Notes: generated by a model from the sequence alone, not told the origin. 13,459 nt of DNA from Gammaproteobacteria bacterium (GCA_029287815.1 JARFQK010000106.1:1-13459); one strand, 5' to 3'. Counted from the first letter of the stretch, positions 1-7,363 are shown. Numbers and translations: made by a program.

Positions 1-16
1 ATTTATTTGAACGATG

Positions 17-40
17 GTGCAATTGTTACTGTAATTGCAC
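17..40. repeat. 8-bp inverted repeat upstream of the histone-like gene
   Basis: The arms GTGCAATT (17-24) and AATTGCAC (33-40) are perfect reverse complements separated by 8 bases. The repeat lies about 40 bases upstream of the -35 box of the promoter at 82-109, in strongly AT-rich DNA. No T-run follows on either strand, so it does not look like an intrinsic terminator of a gene off the left edge. It could be a dimeric regulator site or chance symmetry in AT-rich sequence; nothing in the window decides between these. Confidence 0.35.
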
Positions 41-81
41 TGTTAGTTGTGAAAACTATTTGTTTTTAAATTAAAAAATAT

Positions 82-109
82 TTGATAATTTAAAAATTAG
101 TTTTATACT
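82..109 (+). promoter_or_regulatory. sigma70-type promoter for the histone-like gene
   Basis: A -35 box TTGATA (82-87) and a -10 box TATACT (104-109) are separated by 16 bases. Upstream is an A/T-only stretch around 64-82 that would suit an UP element. Transcription would start near 116, giving a leader of about 28 bases before the ATG at 144. This is the clearest promoter in the window by eye. It probably also serves the small gene at 563, since no terminator lies between them. Confidence 0.6.
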
Positions 110-143
110 TTCGGTGGTAACTCACACATTAGAGGATGCACTA

Positions 144-527
144 ATGGCTCAAGCTAAAACAAAAAGCAAAAAGAAAACTACAGCTAAGCGTGCAGTGAAG
201 AAGAAAACTTCTGCTCGTAAGAAGAAAGTAGCTGCAAAGAAAGCGACCAAGCGCACGGCTAAGAAGAAAGTAGCCAAGAAGAAGGTTGCAAAACGCCCAG
301 CTAAGAAGAAAGTAGCAAAGCGTACTGTTAAGAAAAAAGCAGCCAAGAAAAAGGTAGCTAAGAAAAAGGTAGCCAAGAAGAAGGTAGCCAAGAAAAAGGT
401 GGCTAAGAAGAAGGTCGCCAAGCGCACAGCCAAGAAAAAAGTGGCTAAACGCACGGCTAAAAAGAAAGTCGCCAAGCGAACTGTAAAGAAGAGTCCTGTC
501 AGAAAAAAAGTAAGTCGCCGTCGCTAG
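144..527 (+). CDS. Lysine/alanine-rich histone H1-like DNA-binding protein
   Basis: This encodes 127 residues built from only nine amino acid types (M, A, Q, K, T, S, R, V, P). Lysine is about 45% of the protein, K plus R about 54%, and there are no acidic or aromatic residues. The body consists of AKKKV pentads (five in tandem at residues 67-91) and AKRTAKKKV nonads (92-109), ending in RRR. This composition is typical of bacterial histone H1-like proteins and of the C-terminal tails of AlgP and PhaF, which bind DNA non-specifically and compact it or affect transcription. It probably acts in the nucleoid and is probably disordered when free. I chose ATG 144 rather than the in-frame GTG at 114 because AGAGGA (131-136) sits 7 bases upstream and the GTG overlaps the predicted transcription start. 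Family-level function is fairly sure; the specific role is unknown. Confidence 0.85.
   Translation: MAQAKTKSKKKTTAKRAVKKKTSARKKKVAAKKATKRTAKKKVAKKKVAKRPAKKKVAKRTVKKKAAKKKVAKKKVAKKKVAKKKVAKKKVAKRTAKKKVAKRTAKKKVAKRTVKKSPVRKKVSRRR
342..416 (+). repeat. five tandem 15-bp units encoding AKKKV
   Basis: Five consecutive in-frame 15-base units, each close to GCCAAGAARAAGGTA, encode AKKKV five times. They differ from each other only at synonymous third positions (GCC/GCT, AAA/AAG, GTA/GTG/GTC). Two 27-base units encoding AKRTAKKKV follow at 417-470. The array lies inside the histone-like gene. Such in-frame repeats can gain or lose units without breaking the reading frame, so the protein length is likely to vary between strains. 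Confidence 0.85.
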
Positions 528-562
528 ATTCTGTAGCGACGGGCGCGAAAAGGTTCGATGCT

Positions 563-745
563 GTGGCGGAAACTCGACGTGAACTCCAGGAGCGGATCGC
601 TGCAACAAGTGCGGCGTTGAAGAAGGCCAAAGCCGAGGTGGCTGCGGCCAGAAAGCGCCAAAAGCAGCTGGAAGAATTGGCTGAGAAAAAGGAGAAAGCG
701 ATCGCTGCATTTATCGAACGCTGGCAAAATAAAGATATCTCCTAG
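563..745 (+). CDS. Small charged coiled-coil protein, function unknown
   Basis: This is a 60-residue protein with a GTG start. Nearly the whole chain is predicted helix of alternating charge: Ala, Leu, Ile and Val recur at heptad-like spacing through about residues 6-50, with many K, E and R and a single W at 54. There is no signal peptide or membrane segment, so it should be cytoplasmic. AAAAGG at 547-552 lies 10 bases upstream of the GTG and is an acceptable ribosome site; the ATG at 558 is in another frame. It starts 35 bases after the histone-like gene and is followed by a strong terminator, so the two are probably one transcript. I do not recognise a family. A coiled-coil partner for the basic protein is possible but is inference only. 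Confidence 0.6.
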   Translation: MAETRRELQERIAATSAALKKAKAEVAAARKRQKQLEELAEKKEKAIAAFIERWQNKDIS

Positions 746-816
746 CTCGCAGTGGATTGCGCAATAAAAAGCGCGATGCAGCGGGCAAGGAGATTTCGTT
801 TATTATGGCTGCTCTG

Positions 817-845
817 AAGCCACCCTCTGAAGGGTGGCTTTTCTT
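817..845 (+). terminator. Strong intrinsic terminator
   Basis: A perfect 10-bp stem AAGCCACCCT (817-826) / AGGGTGGCTT (831-840) with the 4-base loop CTGA runs straight into TTTTCTT. It ends the transcript carrying the histone-like and coiled-coil genes and isolates xerD downstream. Confidence 0.9.
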
Positions 846-946
846 ATGATCGAACATCAAACTGGCTTATTGATGTAACATCGGTCATCGAACCGCATCC
901 GTACTATGTGCTCCAGGGTGCAACATGGCCCGACCAGGTATATGCA

Positions 947-1870
947 ATGGCGGTAACAGATCATTTGAGCGAAAGTGATGCGAGATTGCTAGAGCAGTTT
1001 ATCGATCACTTATGGATGGAATACGGTCTGACTGAGAACACACTGGGCGCCTATCAGAATGATTTGGCGGGATTCGCAATCTGGTTGGCCGTCAAGGAGA
1101 AAGATGTGTCCGCAGTCTCCGGCAGTGACATTCAGCGTTATCTTGCGCATAAGTTTGGGGAGGGATATGGGGGGCGCTCTGCGGCGCGTCTCTTATCATC
1201 GCTACGCAGGTTCTACGCTTGGTTGATGCGGGAAAAGCGCATTGATGAAGATCCTACCCGCCTGCTTGAACCGCCGAAAGCAGCACGCCCCTTGCCTGTG
1301 ACGCTCAGTGAGCAGCAGGTCTTCAGTTTACTCGATGCACCAGATACGGCCGATGATGTTGGTAATCGCGATCGGACCATGCTCGAACTGTTATACGCTA
1401 CCGGATTGCGGGTGTCTGAACTCGTCAATTTGCAGATGTCGCAGCTAGCAATGGAGCCTGGTGTACTGCGTGTGATGGGCAAAGGTAACAAGGAGCGTTT
1501 GGTTCCTGTCGGCGAGGTGGCGCTTGATTGGATCGTCGCTTACTTACGCCATGTGCGTCCATCGCTGCTTCAGAACAAAACGAAAAGCACAAATGCAATC
1601 TTTGTGACCCGTCGGGGAAAACCAATGACACGCCAGGCATTTTGGTATCTGATAAAGCGCTATGCGGCTCGTGCCGGGATCGATTCGGAAAAATTGTCGC
1701 CCCATACCTTGCGTCATGCCTTTGCAACACATTTGCTGAATCACGGCGCAGATCTTCGCGTCGTCCAGATGCTGCTCGGACATAGCGATATATCAACAAC
1801 TCAAATCTATACGCACGTTGCCGATCAGCGCTTACGTGATCTTTACAAACAACACCATCCACGCGCTTGA
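947..1870 (+). CDS. xerD: Site-specific tyrosine recombinase XerD
   Basis: XerD works with XerC at the chromosomal dif site, under FtsK control, to resolve chromosome dimers. From ATG 947 the protein is 307 residues (E. coli XerD 298). The N-terminal SAM-like DNA-binding domain covers about residues 12-100 and the catalytic domain about 118-295. All six catalytic residues are visible: R155 (ATGLRVSEL), K179 (GKGNKER), H253 and R256 (SPHTLRHAFATH), H279 (LLGHSD) and nucleophile Y288 (TTQIYTHV). Their offset from the E. coli residues is a constant 7 and then 9, and the DISTTQIYTHV ending favours XerD over XerC. ATG 947, with AGG 8 bases upstream, matches the family start; an in-frame GTG at 908 would add 13 unconserved residues. 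dsbC follows on the same strand, a common gammaproteobacterial arrangement, but across a 227-base gap. Confidence 0.95.
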   Translation: MAVTDHLSESDARLLEQFIDHLWMEYGLTENTLGAYQNDLAGFAIWLAVKEKDVSAVSGSDIQRYLAHKFGEGYGGRSAARLLSSLRRFYAWLMREKRIDEDPTRLLEPPKAARPLPVTLSEQQVFSLLDAPDTADDVGNRDRTMLELLYATGLRVSELVNLQMSQLAMEPGVLRVMGKGNKERLVPVGEVALDWIVAYLRHVRPSLLQNKTKSTNAIFVTRRGKPMTRQAFWYLIKRYAARAGIDSEKLSPHTLRHAFATHLLNHGADLRVVQMLLGHSDISTTQIYTHVADQRLRDLYKQHHPRA

Positions 1871-2051
1871 GGCTGGACAGGCCAAGACATGCGGGCTAGG
1901 CTTTCATGCGAGGCAAGCTTCTCGCGTATTCTGACTCGTCCTGGTCAAGCCGGGGTACGAAATATTCATCACTCCTGCAGCCCGTCGGTGATCATAATCG
2001 TGTTTTCTTCGTCGATTTGCCAAAAACTTTCTATTGATCGAAGGAATTATC

Positions 2052-2057
2052 TATAAT
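2052..2057 (+). promoter_or_regulatory. candidate -10 box of a dsbC promoter
   Basis: A consensus TATAAT lies at 2052-2057, 41 bases before the dsbC start. No good -35 box stands at 16-18 bases: the best placed hexamer is TTCTAT (2029-2034), while TTGATC (2034-2039) is only 12 bases away. The 227-base gap between xerD and dsbC (1871-2097) otherwise shows no gene, terminator or RNA that I can support, so a separate promoter for dsbC is plausible. Confidence 0.4.
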
Positions 2058-2097
2058 GGCGGCTGTCTAGAGTTCTGATTTTAACAATTTTGGTATT

Positions 2098-2832
2098 ATG
2101 AACAATATGTTACGTATTATGACGCTGGCAGCCGCTTTAGCGCTCGCTTTACCGGTGCACGCCGAAGATGAATTTGACGCGTTGAAACAGGCGCTCGCAA
2201 AACGTCTGCCTCAATATGAAGTCGCTCAAATCAACAAGACGCCGATAGAGGGTTTATATCAAGTCATACTTGCCGGGCAGGTCATTTATATGACCAAAGA
2301 CGCACGGTATATGGTTGACGGAAATCTGATCGACTTGTCAACGAGAAAGAATTACTCAGAAGATGCGATGTCGGGCATCCGTTTGAGTCAGCTGGATCAG
2401 CTGGGTGCGGATAAGATGGTGGTATACACACCAGAGGACGTGAAGCACACCATCACCGTAGTCACCGATATAGATTGTCCATACTGCAGGCGTTTGCATA
2501 GCGAAATGGATGAGTATCTCGAGGGTGGCATCGAGGTCCGATACGTATTCATGCCGCTGAAGGGACAAAGTGACTACAAAACGACCGTAACGGTGTGGTG
2601 TTCGGACGACCAAAACGATGCGTTGGACAAGGCCAAGGCTGGAATAGAGCTGGATGCCAAGGACTGTGACAATCCGATCGACGAACATCTTCAGATATCC
2701 AGAAAACTTGGCGTGCGTGGTACGCCTGCGATTATCCTCCAGGACGGCAGCATGCTTCCCGGCTATGTACCTGCCAAGAAGCTGGTCAACGAACTGAACA
2801 GAGCCAGCGCGTCTTCCGCCGTTACGGAATGA
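2098..2832 (+). CDS. dsbC: Thiol:disulfide interchange protein DsbC (periplasmic disulfide isomerase)
   Basis: DsbC reshuffles wrong disulfides in exported proteins and is kept reduced by DsbD. The 244-residue precursor has a signal peptide with a hydrophobic core (LAAALALAL) and a likely cleavage after VHA at residue 22. The N-terminal dimerisation domain spans about residues 23-85, a linker about 86-112, and the thioredoxin-fold domain about 113-240. The active site is C127-P-Y-C130, the cis-proline is P210 in RGTPAI, and C168/C190 match the second, structural disulfide of the family. The CPYC centre differs from the CGYC of E. coli DsbC. ATG 2098 has no clear Shine-Dalgarno; in-frame ATGs at 2107 and 2119 would still leave a usable signal peptide. 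A palindrome begins at the last base of the stop codon. Confidence 0.93.
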   Translation: MNNMLRIMTLAAALALALPVHAEDEFDALKQALAKRLPQYEVAQINKTPIEGLYQVILAGQVIYMTKDARYMVDGNLIDLSTRKNYSEDAMSGIRLSQLDQLGADKMVVYTPEDVKHTITVVTDIDCPYCRRLHSEMDEYLEGGIEVRYVFMPLKGQSDYKTTVTVWCSDDQNDALDKAKAGIELDAKDCDNPIDEHLQISRKLGVRGTPAIILQDGSMLPGYVPAKKLVNELNRASASSAVTE

Positions 2833-2888
2833 TCATGGGGTCAGAGTCACTTGAATCTTAGCGATTCAAGTGACTCTGACCCCATGAT
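2832..2888. repeat. Perfect 26-bp palindrome, REP-like (GGGGTCAGAGTCACTTGAA)
   Basis: Arms 2832-2857 and 2863-2888 are exact reverse complements around the 5-base centre TTAGC. The arm core GGGGTCAGAGTCACTTGAA resembles, from memory, the GGGGTCAGAGT-type repeats that flank REP-associated tyrosine transposases in many proteobacteria. No transposase gene is present, so this would be an orphan copy. It starts at the last base of the dsbC stop codon and lies between convergent dsbC and glgX. Neither strand has a U-run after the stem, so it is not a classical terminator, but the hairpin could protect the dsbC or glgX transcript 3' end. A further TGACCCC follows at 2894-2900. Confidence 0.8.
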
Positions 2889-2895
2889 GCTGCTG

Positions 2896-2912
2896 ACCCC
2901 TAGCGGGGTTTT
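2896..2912 (+). terminator. Short intrinsic terminator after dsbC
   Basis: The stem ACCCC (2896-2900) / GGGGT (2905-2909) with loop TAGC is followed by TTT. The stem is only 5 bp (6 with a G-U pair), so efficiency is uncertain. It points in the dsbC direction and physically overlaps the stop codon of the convergent glgX (2900-2902 on the minus strand). No T-run is present for the glgX direction, so I find no clear glgX terminator. Confidence 0.55.
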
Positions 2913-5041
2913 CGCATCAGCTTCAGCAAGACGCAGGTTCGCGGGCTTAGGGGATACTGTTCGCCGGTGTTGAAGGTTCGGTTATCTGTGCGGCGGCCAG
3001 TCTCGAAGGACGTGTCTACTGCGACCAGCCAACGGCCGATACCGATGTGGGTGGGTATCCGAAATGGTATCGGCTGCGAGTGTGCATTCAACAGCAATAG
3101 GAACGTGTCATCACGAATGTTCCTGCCGCGCTCGTCCTGCTCCTCGATAGCATTGCCATTCAGAAGCAGCCCCAGGCAGCGCACATAGTCTCGATTCCAT
3201 TCTTCATCGTTCATTTCCTTGCCGTCGGGACGCAGCCAGAATATGTCCTTGACGAAAGCGCCTTTGATGCGGCGACCTTGGAAAAAATGCCGTCGGTGAA
3301 ATACCGGGTGCCGTTTTCTCAATTTGATCAAATTAGATACAAAGCCCAGAAACTGCTGGTCCTTATTGAGCAGGTCCCAGTTGATCCAGCTCACATCATT
3401 GTCCTGACAATAGGCGTTATTGTTGCCTTTCTGTGTACGACCCATTTCGTCACCCGCTGCAAACATCGGCACGCCTTGGGAAAGCAGTAACGTCGTCAGG
3501 AAGTTGCGCTTTTGTTGTTCGCGGGCTTGAATGATGTGTAAGTTCTTGCTGACTGGGCCCTCAACCCCCATGTTCCAGCTGAGGTTGTTGTTCTCGCCGT
3601 CGCGATTCTCCTCCATGTTTTCCTTGTTGTGTTTGTCGTTATAACTGACCAGATCCTGCAGCGTAAAACCATCGTGGCAGGCCACAAAATTGATGCTGGC
3701 ATAGGGGCGCCGGCCGCTGTGTTCGTACAAGTCGCTGGATCCGGTAATGCGGTAGGCGAGCTCACCGATCAGGCTGCCATCACCGCGCCAGTAGGCGCGT
3801 AACGTATCGCGGTAACGGCTATTCCACTCGGTCCATCCAATCGGAAAATTGCCGACCTGGTAGCCGCCCTCGCCGAGGTCCCAGGGCTCCGCAATCAGTT
3901 TTACCTGCGACAACACCGGGTCTTGATGAATGATGTCGAGGAATGCGCCAAAACGATCAACAGCGTGTACTTCGCGCGCCAGCGTGGGTGCCAGGTCGAA
4001 GCGAAAACCATCGATGTGCATTTCCGTGACCCAGTAGCGCAAACTGTCGGTAATCAGCTGCAGCACCCGGGGATGCATCATGTTGAGACTGTTACCGCAG
4101 CCCGTGTAATCCATATAATAACGGGGTTCATCAGCCATCAAACGGTAAAAGGCTGCATTGTCGATACCGCGAAAGCATAACGTGGGCCCCATGTGATTGC
4201 CTTCTGCAGTATGATTATAAACCACGTCCAGAATGACCTCGATACCGTTAGAGTGGAGGCGTTTGACCATGGTTTTGAATTCATTGATGTCGCCGGTTGC
4301 AGAATACGCTGCATGGGGTGCGAAATAACCAATACTGTTGTAACCCCAGTAATTGTTCAGGCCGTTGCGCGACAGGTGGCGATCATTGATAAACGTGTGC
4401 ACGGGCATCAATTCCACTGCGGTGATACCAAGGCGTTTGAAATGTTCGATAACAGGTTCTGTTGCCAGTCCCGCATAAGTCCCGCGATAGGGTAGAGGGA
4501 CGCTGGGGTGCTGGATAGTGAGCCCTTTGACATGTAGTTCGTAGATAACCGTGTCGTGCCACGGCGTGCGTAAAGGCTGATCGTCCCCCCATGTGAAGGC
4601 GGTATCCACGACACGAGATTTGGGCATACCGTGCGCACTGTTGCGAGTGTCAGGAGTGAGATCGCTCAACTTGTCGCCAATGGTGTAGCCAAACAATGCG
4701 TCGTTCCAGCGCACCTGACCGACCATGTCCCTCGCGTACGGATCCAGCAAGAGTTTGTGAGGATTGAAACGGTGGCCTTTCTGAGGCTCGTAGGGCCCAT
4801 AGACGCGGTATCCATAGAGTTGACCGGGTCGCGCCTCTGGTAGATAACAATGCCAGACCTGATCGGTGTGCCAGCGCATATTGATTCGCGTAGTCTCTCG
4901 ACGGCCGCGAGGATCGAATAAACAGAGCTCGACCTTCTCCGCATGCTCCGAGAACAGGGCAAAATTGACACCTTCGCCATCCCAGGTCGCACCGAGCGGG
5001 TGGGCATGGCCGGGCCAGATGGCTGTAGAGGCCCCGTTCAT
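2900..5041 (-). CDS. glgX: Glycogen debranching enzyme GlgX (GH13 alpha-1,6-glucosidase)
   Basis: GlgX hydrolyses alpha-1,6 branch points of glycogen, preferring the short stubs left by glycogen phosphorylase, in the cytoplasm. The 713-residue protein has an N-terminal CBM48-type domain (about residues 10-110, PLGATWDGEGVNFALFSEHA), then a GH13 barrel with DVVYNH (272-277), nucleophile D349 (GFRFDL), acid/base E385 (LIAEPWD) and stabilising D457 (CHDGFT), and a C-terminal beta domain. It is longer than E. coli GlgX (657), near the 700-plus residue size of many other bacterial GlgX/TreX-type enzymes. The ATG at 5041 lies 4 bases after the glgB stop and has no strong ribosome site, suggesting translational coupling. 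Pairing with glgB supports glycogen metabolism; glgA, glgC and glgP are not in the window. Confidence 0.95.
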   Translation of the reverse strand: MNGASTAIWPGHAHPLGATWDGEGVNFALFSEHAEKVELCLFDPRGRRETTRINMRWHTDQVWHCYLPEARPGQLYGYRVYGPYEPQKGHRFNPHKLLLDPYARDMVGQVRWNDALFGYTIGDKLSDLTPDTRNSAHGMPKSRVVDTAFTWGDDQPLRTPWHDTVIYELHVKGLTIQHPSVPLPYRGTYAGLATEPVIEHFKRLGITAVELMPVHTFINDRHLSRNGLNNYWGYNSIGYFAPHAAYSATGDINEFKTMVKRLHSNGIEVILDVVYNHTAEGNHMGPTLCFRGIDNAAFYRLMADEPRYYMDYTGCGNSLNMMHPRVLQLITDSLRYWVTEMHIDGFRFDLAPTLAREVHAVDRFGAFLDIIHQDPVLSQVKLIAEPWDLGEGGYQVGNFPIGWTEWNSRYRDTLRAYWRGDGSLIGELAYRITGSSDLYEHSGRRPYASINFVACHDGFTLQDLVSYNDKHNKENMEENRDGENNNLSWNMGVEGPVSKNLHIIQAREQQKRNFLTTLLLSQGVPMFAAGDEMGRTQKGNNNAYCQDNDVSWINWDLLNKDQQFLGFVSNLIKLRKRHPVFHRRHFFQGRRIKGAFVKDIFWLRPDGKEMNDEEWNRDYVRCLGLLLNGNAIEEQDERGRNIRDDTFLLLLNAHSQPIPFRIPTHIGIGRWLVAVDTSFETGRRTDNRTFNTGEQYPLSPRTCVLLKLMRKPR

Positions 5042-5045
5042 CCGA

Positions 5046-7220
5046 TCATTTCAACTGCAGCACAATACCTGCTAAGGGCGGCAAGGTTAGACTCAGAGAA
5101 TGCGCCTGGTTCATCCACGGGATGTCTTCGGCGACCAGCTGGTGACTGCCGTTGCCGATATTGCTGCCGCCGTAACAGTCCGCATCGGAATTCAGGATTT
5201 CTTGATATTCACCGGGCTCGGGTACACCGATACGGTAGCCGTAGCGGGGAACTGGTGTGAAGTTGATCACCGTGATCACAAAGCCCGTATCGGAGCGGCG
5301 GAGAAAGCTCAGGACCGAATTGCCGGAATCATGGCAGTCGATCCACTCAAAACCGCGCCAGTCGAATTCGTAATGATAGAGCGCTGCGGTTCTGCGATAG
5401 AGCCCGTTCAGGTCGGCGACCAGGCTTTGTACGCCGCGATGGTAAGGATAGTCCAGCACATACCAGTCCAGCACAGCGGCACTGCTCCATTCTTCACCCT
5501 GGGCAAACTCGGTGCCCATGAACAGCAGCTTTTTGCCGGGATGACAAAACATGTAGGTGTAGAGTGCGCGTAAATTGGCAAAGCGCTGCCATTCATCGCC
5601 CGGCATTTTGTACAGCATCGAGCTCTTGCCGTGCACGACCTCGTCGTGTGAAAACGGCAGCAGGAAGTTCTCGGTGAATGCATACAGCATGCTGAAGGTT
5701 AGCATGCCGTGATGATAACTGCGGTGAATCGGCTCATTGGCCATATAGCTCAGCGTGTCATTCATCCAGCCCATATTCCATTTCATGTCGAATCCGAGGC
5801 CGCCGGTCCAGGTTGGGCGGCTGACCTGGGGCCAGGAGGTTGATTCTTCGGCGATCATGAGCGCACCGGGCTGCTCCTGATGAACCGCTGCGTTCAGCTC
5901 ACGGAGGAAGTCCAGCGCTTCGAGGTTTTCTCTGCCGCCGTAACGGTTTGGGATCCATTGGCCCTCATCGCGCGAGTAGTCCAGATAGAGCATTGAAGCA
6001 ACGGCATCAACGCGCAGTCCATCGAGGTGCATTTCTTCCAGCCAGAACACGGCGCTGGAGAGCAGGAAGTTCTTGACTTCGTTGCGGCCGAAGTTGTAAA
6101 TCAGCGTAGACCAGTCTAGGTGTTCGCCAAGGCGCGGGTCTTCGTGCTCATACAGAGCTGTGCCATCGAAGCGGGCCAGGCCATGGGCATCTTTCGGAAA
6201 GTGTGCCGGCACCCAATCAAGGAGGACGCCAATATCATTGCGGTGCAAACAGTCGACAAAATAGCGAAAATCATCGGCTGTGCCGTAGCGGCTGGTTGGA
6301 GCGTAGTAACCGGTAGTCTGGTAGCCCCAGGACGGATCGTACGGGTGCTCGGTGATCGGTAACAGTTCAATGTGGGTGAATCCCATGTCTTTTACGTAGC
6401 TGACCAGCAATTCGGCAAGCTGGCGATACCCGAGGAAGTCACCCTCGGGGCCTCGCCGCCATGAGCCCAGGTGGACTTCATAGATCGACATCGGCGCATG
6501 TTGCCAGTCCCGTGTTTTACGTTGCTCCATCCAATCCTGGTCCTGCCATACATGATCAGACGGTCTGGCGATCAGCGAGGCGGTCTGAGGGCGCACCTCG
6601 AAGGCCTGAGCATAGGGATCGGACTTCAGAAAGACATCACCGGTGTGTCGATTGCGGATTTCGTACTTGTACAGGCCGCCTGGCTCCAGGTCAGGTATGA
6701 AAAGCTCCCAGATACCGCTGCTACCGCGAACGCGCATCGGGTGCTGACGACCATCCCACTGGTTAAATTGGCCGACGACACTTACACGTCCCGCATTGGG
6801 CGCCCATACCGCGAACAGGATGCCGCTTATGCCGTTGATTTCATGTGGGTGAGCTCCCATGAAACGATAGGCATGGTGGTGTTTGCCTTCGCCGAACAGA
6901 TGCAGATCAAAATCCTGTAACTGGGGCGCAAAGCTATACGGATCGTGTGCGATGCGTTCTGCGTGTCCATCCTGATGCCAGATCAGGCGGTAGTGATCGG
7001 GGACCGTTCCCGGCGAGCCGCGCCATTCAAACAGATCGGTTCCGGCGATACGCTCCAACGGCAGATTGCCCTCAGCGATGAATACCCGGTCTGCCCCTGG
7101 CAGAAAAGCCCGCACAAACTCCGTTCCATTCTCAGCGTGTTTGCCAAGAACGTTAAATGGATCGTGGTGCCTGGCCTGGATGATCTGTTCAAATTCAGAC
7201 TTGGTGTTGGTCGTTTGCAT
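5046..7220 (-). CDS. glgB: 1,4-alpha-glucan (glycogen) branching enzyme GlgB
   Basis: GlgB cuts an alpha-1,4 glucan chain and rejoins it through an alpha-1,6 bond, creating glycogen branches. The protein is 724 residues (E. coli 728). It has the enterobacterial-type extra N1 domain (about residues 10-105, HHDPFNVLGKH), a CBM48 domain (about 125-215), and the GH13 barrel with DWVPAHF (335-341), nucleophile D405 (GLRVDAV), acid/base E458 (MIAEES) and D526 (SHDEVVHGKSSM), then a C-terminal beta domain ending PPLAGIVLQLK. The three catalytic positions carry the same numbers as in E. coli GlgB. The start ATG has GAGTGA a few bases upstream. It is followed by glgX after 4 bases and preceded by the helicase gene on the same strand after 139 bases. 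Confidence 0.97.
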   Translation of the reverse strand: MQTTNTKSEFEQIIQARHHDPFNVLGKHAENGTEFVRAFLPGADRVFIAEGNLPLERIAGTDLFEWRGSPGTVPDHYRLIWHQDGHAERIAHDPYSFAPQLQDFDLHLFGEGKHHHAYRFMGAHPHEINGISGILFAVWAPNAGRVSVVGQFNQWDGRQHPMRVRGSSGIWELFIPDLEPGGLYKYEIRNRHTGDVFLKSDPYAQAFEVRPQTASLIARPSDHVWQDQDWMEQRKTRDWQHAPMSIYEVHLGSWRRGPEGDFLGYRQLAELLVSYVKDMGFTHIELLPITEHPYDPSWGYQTTGYYAPTSRYGTADDFRYFVDCLHRNDIGVLLDWVPAHFPKDAHGLARFDGTALYEHEDPRLGEHLDWSTLIYNFGRNEVKNFLLSSAVFWLEEMHLDGLRVDAVASMLYLDYSRDEGQWIPNRYGGRENLEALDFLRELNAAVHQEQPGALMIAEESTSWPQVSRPTWTGGLGFDMKWNMGWMNDTLSYMANEPIHRSYHHGMLTFSMLYAFTENFLLPFSHDEVVHGKSSMLYKMPGDEWQRFANLRALYTYMFCHPGKKLLFMGTEFAQGEEWSSAAVLDWYVLDYPYHRGVQSLVADLNGLYRRTAALYHYEFDWRGFEWIDCHDSGNSVLSFLRRSDTGFVITVINFTPVPRYGYRIGVPEPGEYQEILNSDADCYGGSNIGNGSHQLVAEDIPWMNQAHSLSLTLPPLAGIVLQLK

Positions 7221-7337
7221 AGTTCACTCTTTGCGGGATTCAGGAAAATCGGCTAGCCTGCGTGAAGCAGGTTGGCCGAGGCCGAAAGCGCCTGACATTT
7301 TAAACGCTCATCCGACAAAAACGTAGTGCCTATGGGT

Positions 7338-7363
7338 ATTATATTGAAATGGGGCTGGCTCAA
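7338..7363 (-). promoter_or_regulatory. weak candidate promoter for glgBX
   Basis: On the minus strand a consensus TATAAT (7343-7338) lies about 118 bases upstream of the glgB start. The nearest -35-like hexamer, TTGAGC (7363-7358), is only 14 bases away, and the hexamer at 17 bases is GTGTTG, so the match is poor. The -35 region overlaps the last codons of the upstream helicase gene. The 139-base gap otherwise contains no convincing terminator: a short CCTGC/GCAGG hairpin at about 7258-7272 lacks a U-run. glgBX could instead be read through from the helicase promoter. Confidence 0.3.

Noticed and set aside
141..710. Minus-strand ORFs of 189 and 108 residues across the histone-like gene
   Set aside because: They are the antisense of Lys/Ala repeats, giving FFLAVRLATFFLA-like low-complexity translations with no ribosome site; the plus-strand gene has a promoter and Shine-Dalgarno.
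855..882. Short inverted repeats CATCAA/TTGATG and GATGT-A-ACATC upstream of xerD
   Set aside because: Arms of 5-6 bases in AT-rich intergenic DNA are expected by chance; no promoter geometry supports an operator.
1908..1925. GCGAG/CTCGC hairpin after xerD as a terminator
   Set aside because: Only a 5-bp stem, and no T-run follows.
1904..1969. Minus-strand 21-codon ORF with GGAG just ahead of its ATG in the xerD-dsbC gap
   Set aside because: It is very short, the spacing to the ATG is too small, and there is no supporting promoter or similarity; likely chance.
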